Below are positions 18,601-26,321 of a stretch of DNA of 34,513 nucleotides, one piece after another. How positions within the stretch are numbered: the first letter of the stretch is position 1; every line of letters begins with the position of its first letter. Origin of the DNA: Polynucleobacter meluiroseus (lineage in GTDB: Bacteria; Pseudomonadota; Gammaproteobacteria; Burkholderiales; Burkholderiaceae); contig CAMDKY010000019.1 in the NCBI GenBank assembly GCA_945901245.1, positions 1-34,513 on the forward strand, read 5' to 3'. The notes beneath the pieces are model-generated. The model did no database searches. It saw nothing but the letters and a program-made list of their open reading frames with translations, and was not told the origin of the DNA. The position numbers were made by a program, and so were the translations under genes.

Positions 18601-18721
18601 TTTAATTGTGTCGCAATTTGTGACGCTCTTTATTACGCCGGTAATTTACCTCTACCTGGATAAATATGCAGGGACTGGCCCACTCGTTATTAGCCCTGCA
18701 GACCTCGAAGGGAGCGCCTAA
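15620..18721 (+). CDS. RND-family efflux pump, MdtB/MdtC-like
   Basis: Inner-membrane proton-driven exporter of the hydrophobe/amphiphile (HAE1) type. The 1033 residues match the AcrB/MdtC size. The first membrane helix (RRPIMTTLLSLATVIAGIVAY) precedes the porter-domain signature SLPGASPETMASAVALPLE, which closely resembles MdtC. The proton relay is present as D401-D402 (GLVVDDSIVVLENI) and K924 (GIVKKNAILMIDF). Substrates cannot be read from sequence. Translation is probably coupled at both ends: ATGA with the adaptor and TAATG with dnaQ. There is no second pump gene as in mdtBC and no local regulator. Confidence 0.93.
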   Translation: MTLSELCIRRPIMTTLLSLATVIAGIVAYTKIPVAALPSFNTPVISVSASLPGASPETMASAVALPLEKEFSTIDGIKLISSVNSLGSTSISLEFNNDRDIDKAAVDVQAALLRAQRRLPIEMTIPPSYRKVNPADAPILIIGMTSPSLDLSDLNNYAENLISPTLSTIDGVAQIQIYGAKRYAIRVKARPDALAINNLTMEDIALALNKANSNTPVGILDGPRQAMTSYANEQLVTAKDFSNLIIAQRNGLPIYLGNVADVVESYENVRWLSTTNGERSIAIAVLRQPNANTVKVVDAVRALLPEFEKQLPASIKLIPVNDRSISIREAIHDVNITLMLTIALVVLVIFLFLKHASATIIPSLSLPISLIGAFSLLYYMGYSLNNISLLGITLAVGLVVDDSIVVLENIVRYTEQGMSPLKAALKGSKEVGFTIVSISLSLVAVFIPLFFMQGPAGLLFREFAVVVSLAVLVSAVVSLTLVPMLCSRFLPKPGVPAREFAMNRRFDQFFAWTTERYVHYLDKALIYRKPVLLGSVATIILTIVMFIYSPKGFFPEEDIGQIFATLEASEDMAFPAMLELQDKAAQIVMNNPNVANSVSILGGGLSAGSNTGRIFIVLKPKSERENMKGVLESLRRDFRDLPGLSVFMRPIQNLQLGGRSSKSRYQFTLQSVGFDGINEWSTKILEKMRADPIFRDVNTDSQLRGLNVKIDIDREKAATAGVTVADIRQALYNSFGERQVSSIYTNVNTYSVILQAADDQRQFETDLGKVFVRGRATDRLIPLSGLATFKREVGPISVNHQGQIPAVTLSFNLAPDVPLGDATKAIDGFVKELQLPSSIITSYGGDAKVFKENQSGQVILILAALAVIYVLLGVLYESYIHPLTILAGLPSAAIGALLFLWAFNLELSIIAIIGILLLIGIVKKNAILMIDFALDAQRNQGMKPEEAIRTACILRFRPIMMTTFAALMGALPIALGLGAGAELRQPLGISVAGGLIVSQFVTLFITPVIYLYLDKYAGTGPLVISPADLEGSA

Positions 18722-19431
18722 TGCGCCAAGTTATTCTGGATACTGAAACCACCGGCTTAAATCCAGCCACAGGGGATCGTGTGATTGAGATTGGCTGCGT
18801 TGAGCTAATTAATCGGCGCTTAACCGAGCGCACCTTCCATCATTACATTAATCCAGAGCGCGACATCGATGCTGGCGCCTATGCGGTTCACGGCCTATCA
18901 CGTGCCTTTTTATCCGATAAGCCAGTCTTTGCTCAAATCGCAGAAGATCTAATTGAGTTTGTAGCCGATGCGGAATTAATTATTCACAACGCACCGTTTG
19001 ATTTGGGCTTCTTGGATAGTGAATTTGCCCTTCTAAAACGTACACCCTTTCGTGCCCATGCCAGCAATGTGATTGACACACTCGTTAATGCACGTCAAAT
19101 GTTTCCCGGTAAGCGCAATTCCTTAGACGCACTCTGCGAACGGTTTTCGATTAGTAATAATCACCGCACATTGCACGGTGCCCTCTTGGATGCGCAACTA
19201 TTGGCAGAAGTCTACGTCGCGATGACGCGCGGCCAAGAAGACCTGACTATCGATTTAATTGACTATTCGGCTAACCTCGATGCGTCTGGTCAAACCAAAG
19301 CACTACCGACCAATTTAATGGTGTTGGCTGCTAGCCAAGATGATTGTGCTCTGCATGAGCAGATCCTCAATGAGATTGCCAAAGCATGTAAACAAGACCC
19401 AGTGTGGGAGCGCGCTTCAACTGCATCCTAA
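18721..19431 (+). CDS. dnaQ: DNA polymerase III epsilon subunit (3'-5' proofreading exonuclease)
   Basis: Proofreads during replication within the Pol III core. The DEDDh exonuclease motifs are intact: Exo I LDTETTGL (D7, E9), Exo II HNAPFDLGFLD (D94), and Exo III LHGALLDAQLLAEVY (H152, D157). The exonuclease domain covers about 1-175; the C-terminal 60 residues would hold the clamp- and alpha-binding linker. At 236 residues it is close to E. coli (243). The ATG shares its A with the RND pump stop (TAATG), so dnaQ is probably translated from the efflux message unless it has an internal promoter. A strong terminator follows. Confidence 0.96.
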   Translation: MRQVILDTETTGLNPATGDRVIEIGCVELINRRLTERTFHHYINPERDIDAGAYAVHGLSRAFLSDKPVFAQIAEDLIEFVADAELIIHNAPFDLGFLDSEFALLKRTPFRAHASNVIDTLVNARQMFPGKRNSLDALCERFSISNNHRTLHGALLDAQLLAEVYVAMTRGQEDLTIDLIDYSANLDASGQTKALPTNLMVLAASQDDCALHEQILNEIAKACKQDPVWERASTAS

Positions 19432-19471
19432 GCTTCTTGCTATAGCCGATGCGGCTTGATAGCTTCAATAC

Positions 19472-19496
19472 AAAAGGGGGTTGCCCCCCTTTTTTT
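19472..19496. terminator. Bidirectional rho-independent terminator between dnaQ and the tartrate/malate dehydrogenase gene
   Basis: A run of five Gs pairs with a run of Cs around a TTG loop, followed by seven Ts. On the other strand the same stem is followed by TTTTG. It lies 41 bp after the dnaQ stop and serves the convergent genes on both sides. Confidence 0.85.
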
Positions 19497-19511
19497 ATTG
19501 CTTCTAAAAAA

Positions 19512-19554
19512 ATCTAACTTAAGATCTAACTTAAGGTCTAACTTCAGATCTGGC
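19512..19554. repeat. 12-bp tandem repeat, three to three and a half copies
   Basis: ATCTAACTTAAG occurs at 19512-19523 and exactly again at 19524-19535. A third copy, GTCTAACTTCAG (19536-19547), has two changes, and ATCTGGC begins a partial fourth. It lies in the 127-bp gap between dnaQ and the convergent dehydrogenase, between the terminator and the dehydrogenase stop. Adjacent decaying copies suggest slipped-strand duplication. Confidence 0.8.
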
Positions 19555-19558
19555 TTAT

Positions 19559-20656
19559 TTAGCCCCCGATTGCAGATGCGATCGCTTTACCCAGATCATC
19601 GGTTTTGGCAGTGCCGCCAACATCTGGCGTCAGTGGTGCATGGCCCGGCCCCGATAAGAGCACATCCTCAATTGCTTTGAATATCAGCTTGCCGGCCTCT
19701 GGGTGGCCTAAGTGATCCATCATCATCGAGGCACTCCAAATTTGACCAATCGGATTGGCGATCTTTTTACCAAAGATATCGGGAGCAGATCCATGCACAG
19801 GCTCAAATAGGGATGGGAATAACCCTTCGGGGTTGATGCTACCCGATGGCGCTACTGCAATCGTGCCGGTGCAAGCAGGTCCTAGGTCAGACAAAATATC
19901 TCCAAATAAATTACTGGCTACCACCACATCAAAGCGGTCTGGGTTCATCACAAACTGCGCCGTCAAAATATCAATGTGGTACTTGTCGCTTTTGACATTG
20001 GGGTACTTTTTGGCCATTGCCTCAACTCGCTCATCCCAATACGGCATGGTGATCGCAATGCCATTGGACTTGGTTGCCGAGGTCAGGTGTTTTTTATCGC
20101 GGCTCTGGGCTAAGTCATAAGCAAATTTCAGAATGCGGTCAACGCCATGCCGTGTAAAGACAGATTCTTGTAAGACGAACTCCCGATCGGTATCGGGGAA
20201 CATTTTGCCGCCCACGCTGGAGTATTCGCCTTCGGTGTTTTCACGAACGACAAAAAAATCAATGTCGCCCGGTTTGCGATTAGCAAGTGGGCAAGGCACG
20301 CCTGGTAATAAGCGCACGGGGCGTAAATTCACGTATTGATCAAAGCCTCGGCGAAACTGAATTAAGCTACCCCATAGCGAGACATGATCTGGCAGGATGT
20401 CGGGCATACCAACCGCGCCAAAAAAGATGGCATCGTATTGCATTAAAGTATCGAACCAATCATCCGGCATCATCTTGCCGTGCTTGAGGTAGTAATCGCA
20501 ACTCGCAAAATCAAAGTGGTCGAATTGCATTGGAATGCCCAGCTCGGTACTTACCGCCTCTAAGGCACGTATCCCCTCCGGCATGACCTCTTTGCCAATT
20601 CCATCGCCGGCTATCACAGCGATCTTTGGATTTTTAATGACTTTCTGTACGTTCAT
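19559..20656 (-). CDS. Tartrate dehydrogenase / D-malate dehydrogenase (decarboxylating)
   Basis: Member of the isocitrate/isopropylmalate dehydrogenase family, NAD-dependent and Mn/Mg-requiring, acting on D-malate or tartrate. The 365 residues begin with IAVIAGDGIGKEVMPEG. Substrate and metal residues sit in VNLRPVRLLPG, FVVRENTEGEYSSVGG, SNLFGDILSDLGP and FEPVHGSAPDIFGK. The stretch CPLANRKPGDIDF and the length fit the TtuC/DmlA branch rather than LeuB, and no leu genes are adjacent. Exact substrate preference cannot be fixed by reading. It follows the SprT-like gene on the same strand after 104 bp, and its message ends at the bidirectional terminator past the tandem repeat. Confidence 0.88.
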   Translation of the reverse strand: MNVQKVIKNPKIAVIAGDGIGKEVMPEGIRALEAVSTELGIPMQFDHFDFASCDYYLKHGKMMPDDWFDTLMQYDAIFFGAVGMPDILPDHVSLWGSLIQFRRGFDQYVNLRPVRLLPGVPCPLANRKPGDIDFFVVRENTEGEYSSVGGKMFPDTDREFVLQESVFTRHGVDRILKFAYDLAQSRDKKHLTSATKSNGIAITMPYWDERVEAMAKKYPNVKSDKYHIDILTAQFVMNPDRFDVVVASNLFGDILSDLGPACTGTIAVAPSGSINPEGLFPSLFEPVHGSAPDIFGKKIANPIGQIWSASMMMDHLGHPEAGKLIFKAIEDVLLSGPGHAPLTPDVGGTAKTDDLGKAIASAIGG

Positions 20657-20760
20657 ATTGATTTTGCTTATGGGATGGGGAAAGGGATAGGGTTGCTACT
20701 ACTGGCTTCATTTATTTAACAATTTTACTAGCCTTGGCAAATCCAGTCTGTCGGCACCCT

Positions 20761-21426
20761 TTAGCTGATCGCTCGGCGTATGCGCTCCTGCTCCGGCTGA
20801 CCGGCGCGTACCGACTCCGTATCGGAATTAGTGGTGTTTTCAATGGTTTCTGGCTCAGCCTCCTGCATGCGGATATTGTCCTTGGGGCAGATTGGCGCGC
20901 CATAACTGGCCCAGCGCTTGAGTAAAGTCACCTCATAGCCGCACTGGCCGCATTTGGCCTTATTGCGGCTCGCATTGCTTGGCCGCGGGGGCGGAAAGGC
21001 GATTGCCTGATGGGGGTATGGGCCTAATTCTTGACCAATCATTATCAAGCGTACTACTAAAGCTTCGCTGGCATGGGCCATGCGTGCAGGCCCCTCAAGA
21101 CCCAATGCCTGCGCTATGCCCTTGAAATCCTCGCCATGGCCACTGAAGCAGTCATCTACCGCATGGCAGAGCTCGTGAACCAAGGTATCCAGTAACTGCA
21201 CAGGCTCATCTAATTTGGGGGAAATAAAAATCTCATTTACGCCATCGCCTGAGCGCTCGCGCGGCCAGCACTGACCTAAGGTGGTTCTGGGACTACTCGA
21301 TGCAGGAAAGCCACACGACACTCGTACTGGTGGAATTGCATACCCTGCTTTGGAAAAAATCGGCTCTAAACGCCGAACAGCCTCTTGCAACCAGGCCTCG
21401 CGATTAATGTTGTGGGGTATCGGCAT
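20761..21426 (-). CDS. SprT-like zinc metalloprotein
   Basis: A 221-residue protein with the zincin motif HELCH (84-88) and a likely third zinc ligand in GHGEDF (about H97). The C-terminal part has a zinc-ribbon pattern (CGQC, then CPKD) as in SprT/Spartan proteins. Spartan cleaves DNA-protein crosslinks; the bacterial relatives are mostly uncharacterised. The start is uncertain. I chose the ATG at 21426 (MPIPHNINREAW) because the domain begins there. An upstream ATG at 21480 would add a hydrophobic stretch (LIATFFLFF), but a -10-like TATGAT overlaps that codon on this strand. Divergent from the amidase gene. Confidence 0.82.
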   Translation of the reverse strand: MPIPHNINREAWLQEAVRRLEPIFSKAGYAIPPVRVSCGFPASSSPRTTLGQCWPRERSGDGVNEIFISPKLDEPVQLLDTLVHELCHAVDDCFSGHGEDFKGIAQALGLEGPARMAHASEALVVRLIMIGQELGPYPHQAIAFPPPRPSNASRNKAKCGQCGYEVTLLKRWASYGAPICPKDNIRMQEAEPETIENTTNSDTESVRAGQPEQERIRRAIS

Positions 21427-21470
21427 AAAGAATAGAAAAAAGGTGGCTATCAAGTTAGAACTGCGTTGCA

Positions 21471-21499
21471 TTGCGATCATACGCCAGCACCACTAGAAT
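21471..21499 (+). promoter_or_regulatory. Candidate sigma70 promoter of the amidase gene
   Basis: TTGCGA (21471-21476) and TAGAAT (21494-21499) are separated by exactly 17 bp. The -10 matches TATAAT in 5 of 6 bases and the -35 matches TTGACA in 4 of 6. The expected transcription start, 6-8 bp downstream, falls on or beside the amidase ATG at 21506, so the message could be leaderless. Confidence 0.4.
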
Positions 21500-21505
21500 A
21501 GGCTC

Positions 21506-22816
21506 ATGAACGATCTTGAAAGCCTTAGCGCATCCGATGCTGCCCTCGCCCTTGCTCAAAAAAAGATTAGCGCAGAGCAGCTTGTCTTAGCCTGCCTTGA
21601 TCGCATTGGGCAACGCGAGCGCACGATTAAGGCCTGGGTTAGCCTTGGTAAAGAGAATGCGATTGTGCGCGCACGGCAACTCGATCGCGGCGCATCGACT
21701 GGTCTGCTGCATGGCCTGCCAATCGGGGTTAAAGATCTCTTCGATACCTATGACTTACCGACTTCCTACGGCTCACCGATTTACCGCGACCACCACCCTG
21801 CAAGCGATGCCGTATCAGTAGCCTTAATGCGTAAAGCAGGCGGCATCATTTTAGGTAAGACGATCACCACCGAATTTGCGACTTTTAAGAGTGGTCCCAC
21901 TGCCAATCCCCACAATACAAGCCATACTCCGGGCGGCTCCTCCAGCGGCTCGGCAGCTGCAGTCGCTGATTTCATGGTGCCCTTGGCAACCGGTACACAA
22001 ACCGCCGCATCGATTATCCGCCCCGCTAGTTTTTGTGGTGTGGTTGGCTACAAACCCAGTTATGGCAAAGTCAGCATTGCCGGCGTCAAAAGTCTGTCTG
22101 TCTCGATGGATACCTTGGGCTGCTTTGGCAGAACCGTAAGCGATGTGGCCTTAGGCGTAGCAGCCATGAGTGGCGATCACGACTTAGTCAGGATTGATGC
22201 GCTCCACCATAAACCGCGCATCGCTGTTGCCAAAACAGTGCATTGGCCCCTAGCCCAAAAAGAAACCATTGCTGCCATGGCTTTAGCTCGATTTACAGCA
22301 AACATCATCAGCCGCAATGGCATTAATGAAGTGAGCTTACCGACCGTATTTGATGGCTTAGCCGATGCCCAAAGCCGCATCATGACTTCAGAGATGGCGC
22401 GCAGCTTGTTATTTGAGCGGGTGCATTTTCCGAAGCTATTGGGTAGTAAGATCACAGCCCAACTAAAAGACGGTGCTGCCATACCGTATGCCAGCTATAG
22501 CGCCGACTTAATTTATGTTGCACAAGCGCGGCAAGCCATGGATCAGTTTTTTACAGACCACGTCGATGTCATCATCACCCCAAGCGCCATCGGTGAGGCT
22601 CCTGCCACCAAGTCCCATACCGGTGATCCGATCTTTTGCCGCTCATGGTCGGTGCTGGGATACCCCTGCATCAACATCAATGTAGGTTCAGGGCCAAACC
22701 ACATGCCGGTTGGGGTGCAGCTGGTTGCCGGATTGGGGCGCGACCGTTTATTGCTCAGCACTGCAAAGGCCTTTGTGCAAGCCCTCGCTGATCCCGCTTT
22801 GCGTGCGCAGGCCTAA
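21506..22816 (+). CDS. Amidase (amidase-signature family)
   Basis: A 436-residue Ser-cisSer-Lys hydrolase of the amidase-signature superfamily. The catalytic lysine is K76 in LPIGVKDLFDT, the cis-serine lies in GGSSSGSAAA (143-152) and the nucleophile is probably S169 in GTQTAASIIRPASFCGVVG. The classic signature has D/E and S-[LIVM]-R-x-P; this QTAAS-I-I-R-P form appears in one subgroup of uncharacterised amidases, as I recall. No GatB/GatC neighbours are present, so a role in tRNA-dependent transamidation is unlikely; the substrate is unknown. Its stop overlaps the stop of the convergent OYE gene. Confidence 0.88.
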   Translation: MNDLESLSASDAALALAQKKISAEQLVLACLDRIGQRERTIKAWVSLGKENAIVRARQLDRGASTGLLHGLPIGVKDLFDTYDLPTSYGSPIYRDHHPASDAVSVALMRKAGGIILGKTITTEFATFKSGPTANPHNTSHTPGGSSSGSAAAVADFMVPLATGTQTAASIIRPASFCGVVGYKPSYGKVSIAGVKSLSVSMDTLGCFGRTVSDVALGVAAMSGDHDLVRIDALHHKPRIAVAKTVHWPLAQKETIAAMALARFTANIISRNGINEVSLPTVFDGLADAQSRIMTSEMARSLLFERVHFPKLLGSKITAQLKDGAAIPYASYSADLIYVAQARQAMDQFFTDHVDVIITPSAIGEAPATKSHTGDPIFCRSWSVLGYPCININVGSGPNHMPVGVQLVAGLGRDRLLLSTAKAFVQALADPALRAQA

Positions 22817-23934
22817 CGCTGACCAATACGGACAGAGCCAAATACTGCTTGCGCCTCGGCTGGTAAGCAGCGCCAGTATTGCTCGCTAGCCAGCACTTCG
22901 CCCTTCAGGGCTGCAGCCGCTTCCCAAGCCCAGCGTGGTTTATATAAAAAAGCCCTAGCCAAGGCAACCAAATCGGCATCGCCCCGCTCTAAAATCGCCT
23001 CTGCTTGCAACGGACTCGTAATCAGTCCGACTGCAATCGTAGGCAATCCAGATTGCGCTTTAATGTCTTTTGCAAAAGGCACTTGGTAATCGGGTCCGAT
23101 TGCAATCTGTTGCTGCCTTGAAATGCCACCCGATGAAACGTGAATGAAATTCGCGCCGGCTGCTTTTAAGCGAACCGCAAATGCAGCAGACTCTTCTGGG
23201 GTCCAGCCACCTTCTAGCCAGTCAGAGGCAGATAAGCGCAGCCCCAATACCCCAGAGTAGGCTGCACGAACTGCCTGAAACAAATCCAGCGGAAAGCGAA
23301 TACGATTCTCAAAAGACCCGCCATATTCGTCGGTACGTTGATTCGCAATGGGCGACAGAAATTGGTGTAGCAAATACCCATGGGCGCTGTGTAACTCAAT
23401 CCCATCGATACCAATGCGATCGGCACGGCCGGCCGCAACAACAAATGCGTCGATCGTGGCTTCTAGCTCTGCTTTGCTCATGGCATGCGGAGTCCGCTCA
23501 TTGGGTAACTGCGGAATATCCGACGGCCCGCAAATCGCCCAGCCGCCCTGATCTTCTGCCAAGAGCTGGCCGCCCTGCCAAGGGGTTGAGCTGGATGCCT
23601 TACGGCCTGCATGCGAGAGCTGGATGAAAACCGGTAGCGCCGGTGCCAAGGCACGCGCTCGCTCTAACTTGTCTTTTAAAGCCGCCTCGGTTGTGTCATC
23701 CCATAAACCCAAACAGGCAGGGGTAATTCGGCCTTCTGGCATAACAGCGGTTGCCTCAATAATGAAGAGCCCAGAACCGCTATTGAATAGATTGCCCCAA
23801 TGCATCAGATGCCAGTCGGTTGCTGCCCCCTGTACCGCGGAATACTGACACATGGGCGCCACCACAATGCGGTTTGCCAGAGTTAAATCCCCTCTTGGGG
23901 ATGCCAGGGTGTAGGACGAAAATAAGAGACTCAT
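22813..23934 (-). CDS. NADH:flavin oxidoreductase, Old Yellow Enzyme family (YqjM/XenA type)
   Basis: FMN-dependent ene-reductase that reduces activated C=C bonds, and often xenobiotics, with NAD(P)H. The 373-residue TIM barrel starts MSLLFSSYTLASPRGDLTLANRIV. APMCQYSA supplies C29 and Y31, the residues typical of the thermophilic-like YqjM/XenA class. HSAHGYLLHQFLSP supplies the substrate-binding H182 and H185. I chose the ATG at 23934, with AAGG 8 nt upstream, over a longer in-frame start at 24006. It is divergent from mmsA with 178 bp between. Its TAG overlaps the amidase TAA. Physiological substrate unknown. Confidence 0.93.
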   Translation of the reverse strand: MSLLFSSYTLASPRGDLTLANRIVVAPMCQYSAVQGAATDWHLMHWGNLFNSGSGLFIIEATAVMPEGRITPACLGLWDDTTEAALKDKLERARALAPALPVFIQLSHAGRKASSSTPWQGGQLLAEDQGGWAICGPSDIPQLPNERTPHAMSKAELEATIDAFVVAAGRADRIGIDGIELHSAHGYLLHQFLSPIANQRTDEYGGSFENRIRFPLDLFQAVRAAYSGVLGLRLSASDWLEGGWTPEESAAFAVRLKAAGANFIHVSSGGISRQQQIAIGPDYQVPFAKDIKAQSGLPTIAVGLITSPLQAEAILERGDADLVALARAFLYKPRWAWEAAAALKGEVLASEQYWRCLPAEAQAVFGSVRIGQR

Positions 23935-24020
23935 CGAAAAAACCTTTAAGTAGGGAATGCAAGCAAAAGCAGGCGATAGCGATAGAATAATAGCCTTAAC
24001 GACCATTTTGGTGCATTGCC

Positions 24021-24049
24021 CTGAACGATCAGCAATTTATCAATAAAAT
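24021..24049 (+). promoter_or_regulatory. Candidate promoter of mmsA
   Basis: CTGAAC (24021-24026) and TAAAAT (24044-24049) are spaced 17 bp apart in the 178-bp gap between the OYE gene and mmsA. The -10 matches 5 of 6 bases; the -35 is weak. It predicts a leader of about 57 nt. On the other strand TATTAT (23992-23987) is a possible -10 for the OYE gene, without a good -35. Confidence 0.3.
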
Positions 24050-24112
24050 CCTATCCCTGTGGCTAAAAGCTCCATAAACCGCTGAAACGCAAGAAAAGAA
24101 TAAGAAGACTCC

Positions 24113-25639
24113 ATGACAACCAATAAAACGCCTCCTTTTGAATCCAAAGACGATATTGCGCATTACATTGGCGGCGCCCTGCACCTGCCGAGTAATAGTC
24201 GTTTTGGTGATGTCTTTCATCCGGCCAGTGGCCAACTCGCCCGGCGCGTTGCACTAGCAAGCAAAAGCGATGTGAATGAAGCCGTTGCCTCTGCTAAAGC
24301 CGCCTTCCCAGCCTGGGCTGATACTCCGCCACTACGCCGCGCGCGCATTCTGTTTAAGTATTTGGAGTTGCTGAATCACCACCGCGATGAGCTGGCTGCC
24401 ATTATTACCGCCGAGCACGGCAAGGTATTTACCGATGCGCAAGGCGAAGTGACGCGCGGTATTGAGATTGTCGAATTTGCTACCGGCATTCCGGAGCTGC
24501 TCAAAGGCGATTACAGCGAGCAGGTCTCAACCGACATTGATAACTGGATCATGCGCCAGTCCTTGGGCGTGGTTGCTGGCATTACGCCGTTTAATTTTCC
24601 GGTGATGGTGCCGATGTGGATGTTCCCTGTCGCCATTGCCTGCGGCAACACTTTCATCCTTAAGCCCAGCCCCACCGACCCTTCTGCCTCACTCTTGATG
24701 GCTAAGCTACTCACAGAGGCTGGTTTGCCGAAGGGTGTATTTAACGTCGTTCAAGGCGATAAAGAAGCGGTGGATGCCTTAATAGAAAACCCCGATGTCA
24801 AGGCCATTAGCTTTGTTGGCTCTACGCCAATTGCCAATTACATCTACGAGCGCGGTGCGCACTTTGGTAAGCGCGTACAGGCCCTTGGTGGTGCCAAAAA
24901 TCACATGGTTGTGATGCCAGATGCTGACATCGATAAAGCGGTGGATGCCTTAATTGGTGCTGCCTATGGCTCTGCTGGAGAGCGCTGCATGGCCATCTCG
25001 GTTGCTGTTTTGGTGGGCGATGCCGCTGAAAAAATCATGCCCAAATTAATAGAGCGTACCCGCACATTGAAGATCAAAAATGGTATGGAACTCGATGCAG
25101 AAATGGGCCCGATTGTGAGCCGCGCCGCCCTTGATCGCATTACAGGCTACATTGATAAAGGCGTTGCAGCAGGCGCAAAACTCTTGGTTGATGGTCGCGG
25201 CTTAAACGTGCTCGGCTCTGAGAATGGATTTTGGTTGGGCGGTACGCTGTTTGATGGCGTGACTCCCGATATGCAAATTTACCTGGAAGAAATTTTTGGG
25301 CCCGTGCTTTCTTGTGTACGCGTCGCCAACTTTGCCGATGCACTCAATTTAGTCAATGCCCATGAATTTGGCAATGGGGTTGCTTGCTTTACGAGCGACG
25401 GCAACATCGCCCGCGAATTTGCCCGCCGCGTTCAAGTCGGCATGGTCGGCATTAATGTGCCTATTCCGGTACCGATGGCTTGGCATGGTTTTGGCGGTTG
25501 GAAGCGCTCGCTCTTTGGTGATATGAATGCCTATGGCAAAGAAGGCGTGCGTTTTTACACCAAGCAAAAGAGTGTGATGCAGCGCTGGCCCGAGAGCATT
25601 GCTAAAGGCGCTGAGTTTGTGATGCCGACGTCCAAGTAA
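24113..25639 (+). CDS. mmsA: Methylmalonate-semialdehyde dehydrogenase (CoA-acylating)
   Basis: NAD-dependent aldehyde dehydrogenase that converts methylmalonate semialdehyde to propionyl-CoA and malonate semialdehyde to acetyl-CoA, in valine and inositol/beta-alanine catabolism. The 508-residue protein has catalytic C292 in [12 protein letters not shown]. Family-typical blocks include [47 protein letters not shown] and [19 protein letters not shown]. It stands alone here, without mmsB or other valine genes. A clear hairpin terminator follows. Propionyl-CoA is also the product of the PrpE-like enzyme elsewhere in the window. Confidence 0.94.
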   Translation: MTTNKTPPFESKDDIAHYIGGALHLPSNSRFGDVFHPASGQLARRVALASKSDVNEAVASAKAAFPAWADTPPLRRARILFKYLELLNHHRDELAAIITAEHGKVFTDAQGEVTRGIEIVEFATGIPELLKGDYSEQVSTDIDNWIMRQSLGVVAGITPFNFPVMVPMWMFPVAIACGNTFILKPSPTDPSASLLMAKLLTEAGLPKGVFNVVQGDKEAVDALIENPDVKAISFVGSTPIANYIYERGAHFGKRVQALGGAKNHMVVMPDADIDKAVDALIGAAYGSAGERCMAISVAVLVGDAAEKIMPKLIERTRTLKIKNGMELDAEMGPIVSRAALDRITGYIDKGVAAGAKLLVDGRGLNVLGSENGFWLGGTLFDGVTPDMQIYLEEIFGPVLSCVRVANFADALNLVNAHEFGNGVACFTSDGNIAREFARRVQVGMVGINVPIPVPMAWHGFGGWKRSLFGDMNAYGKEGVRFYTKQKSVMQRWPESIAKGAEFVMPTSK

Positions 25640-25682
25640 TATGAAGTGACTCACCTTGCTGCTTCTTAAGTAACTTGAATGA

Positions 25683-25708
25683 AAAATAGCAACCGAGGTT
25701 GCTATTTT
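25683..25708. terminator. Bidirectional terminator between mmsA and the DUF1178 gene
   Basis: AAAATAGCAAC and GTTGCTATTTT form an 11-bp perfect stem around a CGAG loop, with A- and T-rich outer ends that act as T tracts on either strand. It lies 43 bp after the mmsA stop and 28 bp beyond the stop of the convergent DUF1178 gene. Confidence 0.85.
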
Positions 25709-25736
25709 CTTTGGTGATGCAAGGGTTATGCAGAAT

Positions 25737-26252
25737 TTACTGCAGGGTATTTTTGAGTAGCGGTATCGCTGGCAAGGAGAGGATCTCAATCCCCTCTTCC
25801 CGTAAGGATTGGGCTTCATCGTTCGTAGTGTGGCCTCGAATGCTCCGCTCAGGCGATTCCTTGTAATGAATCTTACGGGCTTCTTCGGCAAACTCCGATC
25901 CCACGTCCTCTGAGCGATTCATGAGCTCACGCATGCCGTTTAAAAAAGCCGCTTGCACTTGTGCTTCGATCTGGGCATGGTCCACGCGAGTAACAGCAAC
26001 GACCTCATCTGAATTAGTCTTTTTAGACTCGGTACTAGTCGCACCTGATTCAGCTGTGGCATTCTTATCTTGATCTGCCTTGGAGTGGGACTTGCCAATA
26101 TGCGGGGCGGATGGCATACGCGTAATCGCCGTGCTGCTGCATAAAGGACAGGCGAGCATGCCATTGGCCTGCTGCCTTAGGCAATCTTCCTCCGAAGCAA
26201 ACCAGCCCTCAAAGCGGTGGTCAAATGAACAGGATAGGTTATAGACTTTCAT
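25737..26252 (-). CDS. DUF1178 family protein
   Basis: A 171-residue protein starting MKVYNLSCSFDHRFEGWF, the hallmark of DUF1178. Paired cysteines at 8, 24, 35 and 38 (SCSF, EDC, CPLC) suggest a small zinc-binding N-terminal domain. The middle (about 50-80) is polar, Ser/Lys-rich and probably disordered. The C-terminal helix region contains ARKIHYKESPERSIRGHTT. Function is not known for the family. It lies 69 bp downstream of the Nudix gene on the same strand and may share its message. Confidence 0.88.
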   Translation of the reverse strand: MKVYNLSCSFDHRFEGWFASEEDCLRQQANGMLACPLCSSTAITRMPSAPHIGKSHSKADQDKNATAESGATSTESKKTNSDEVVAVTRVDHAQIEAQVQAAFLNGMRELMNRSEDVGSEFAEEARKIHYKESPERSIRGHTTNDEAQSLREEGIEILSLPAIPLLKNTLQ

Positions 26253-26321
26253 GCACTGTAGATGGGGGCAAAACCATTAAATTCAACAATTTCTATTTTA
26301 ATGGTCTTTTGCTATTCGCGA

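Noticed and set aside
14310-18721. Horizontally acquired island carrying the efflux pair
   Set aside because: No transposase, integrase, flanking repeat or obvious base-composition change was seen; junctions are tight overlaps.
19512-19554. Possible CRISPR array
   Set aside because: Units are adjacent 12-mers without spacers and there are no cas genes.
19456-19680. Open frame through the 12-bp repeat, giving an LRSN-type repeated peptide
   Set aside because: It begins before the terminator, runs into the dehydrogenase gene in antisense, and has no ribosome binding site; the peptide repeat simply follows from the DNA repeat.
19559-20656. 3-isopropylmalate dehydrogenase (leuB)
   Set aside because: Sequence blocks fit the tartrate/D-malate branch and there are no leuC/leuD neighbours.
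23181-23627. Plus-strand open frame opposite the OYE gene
   Set aside because: Antisense to a fully conserved reductase; composition is not protein-like.
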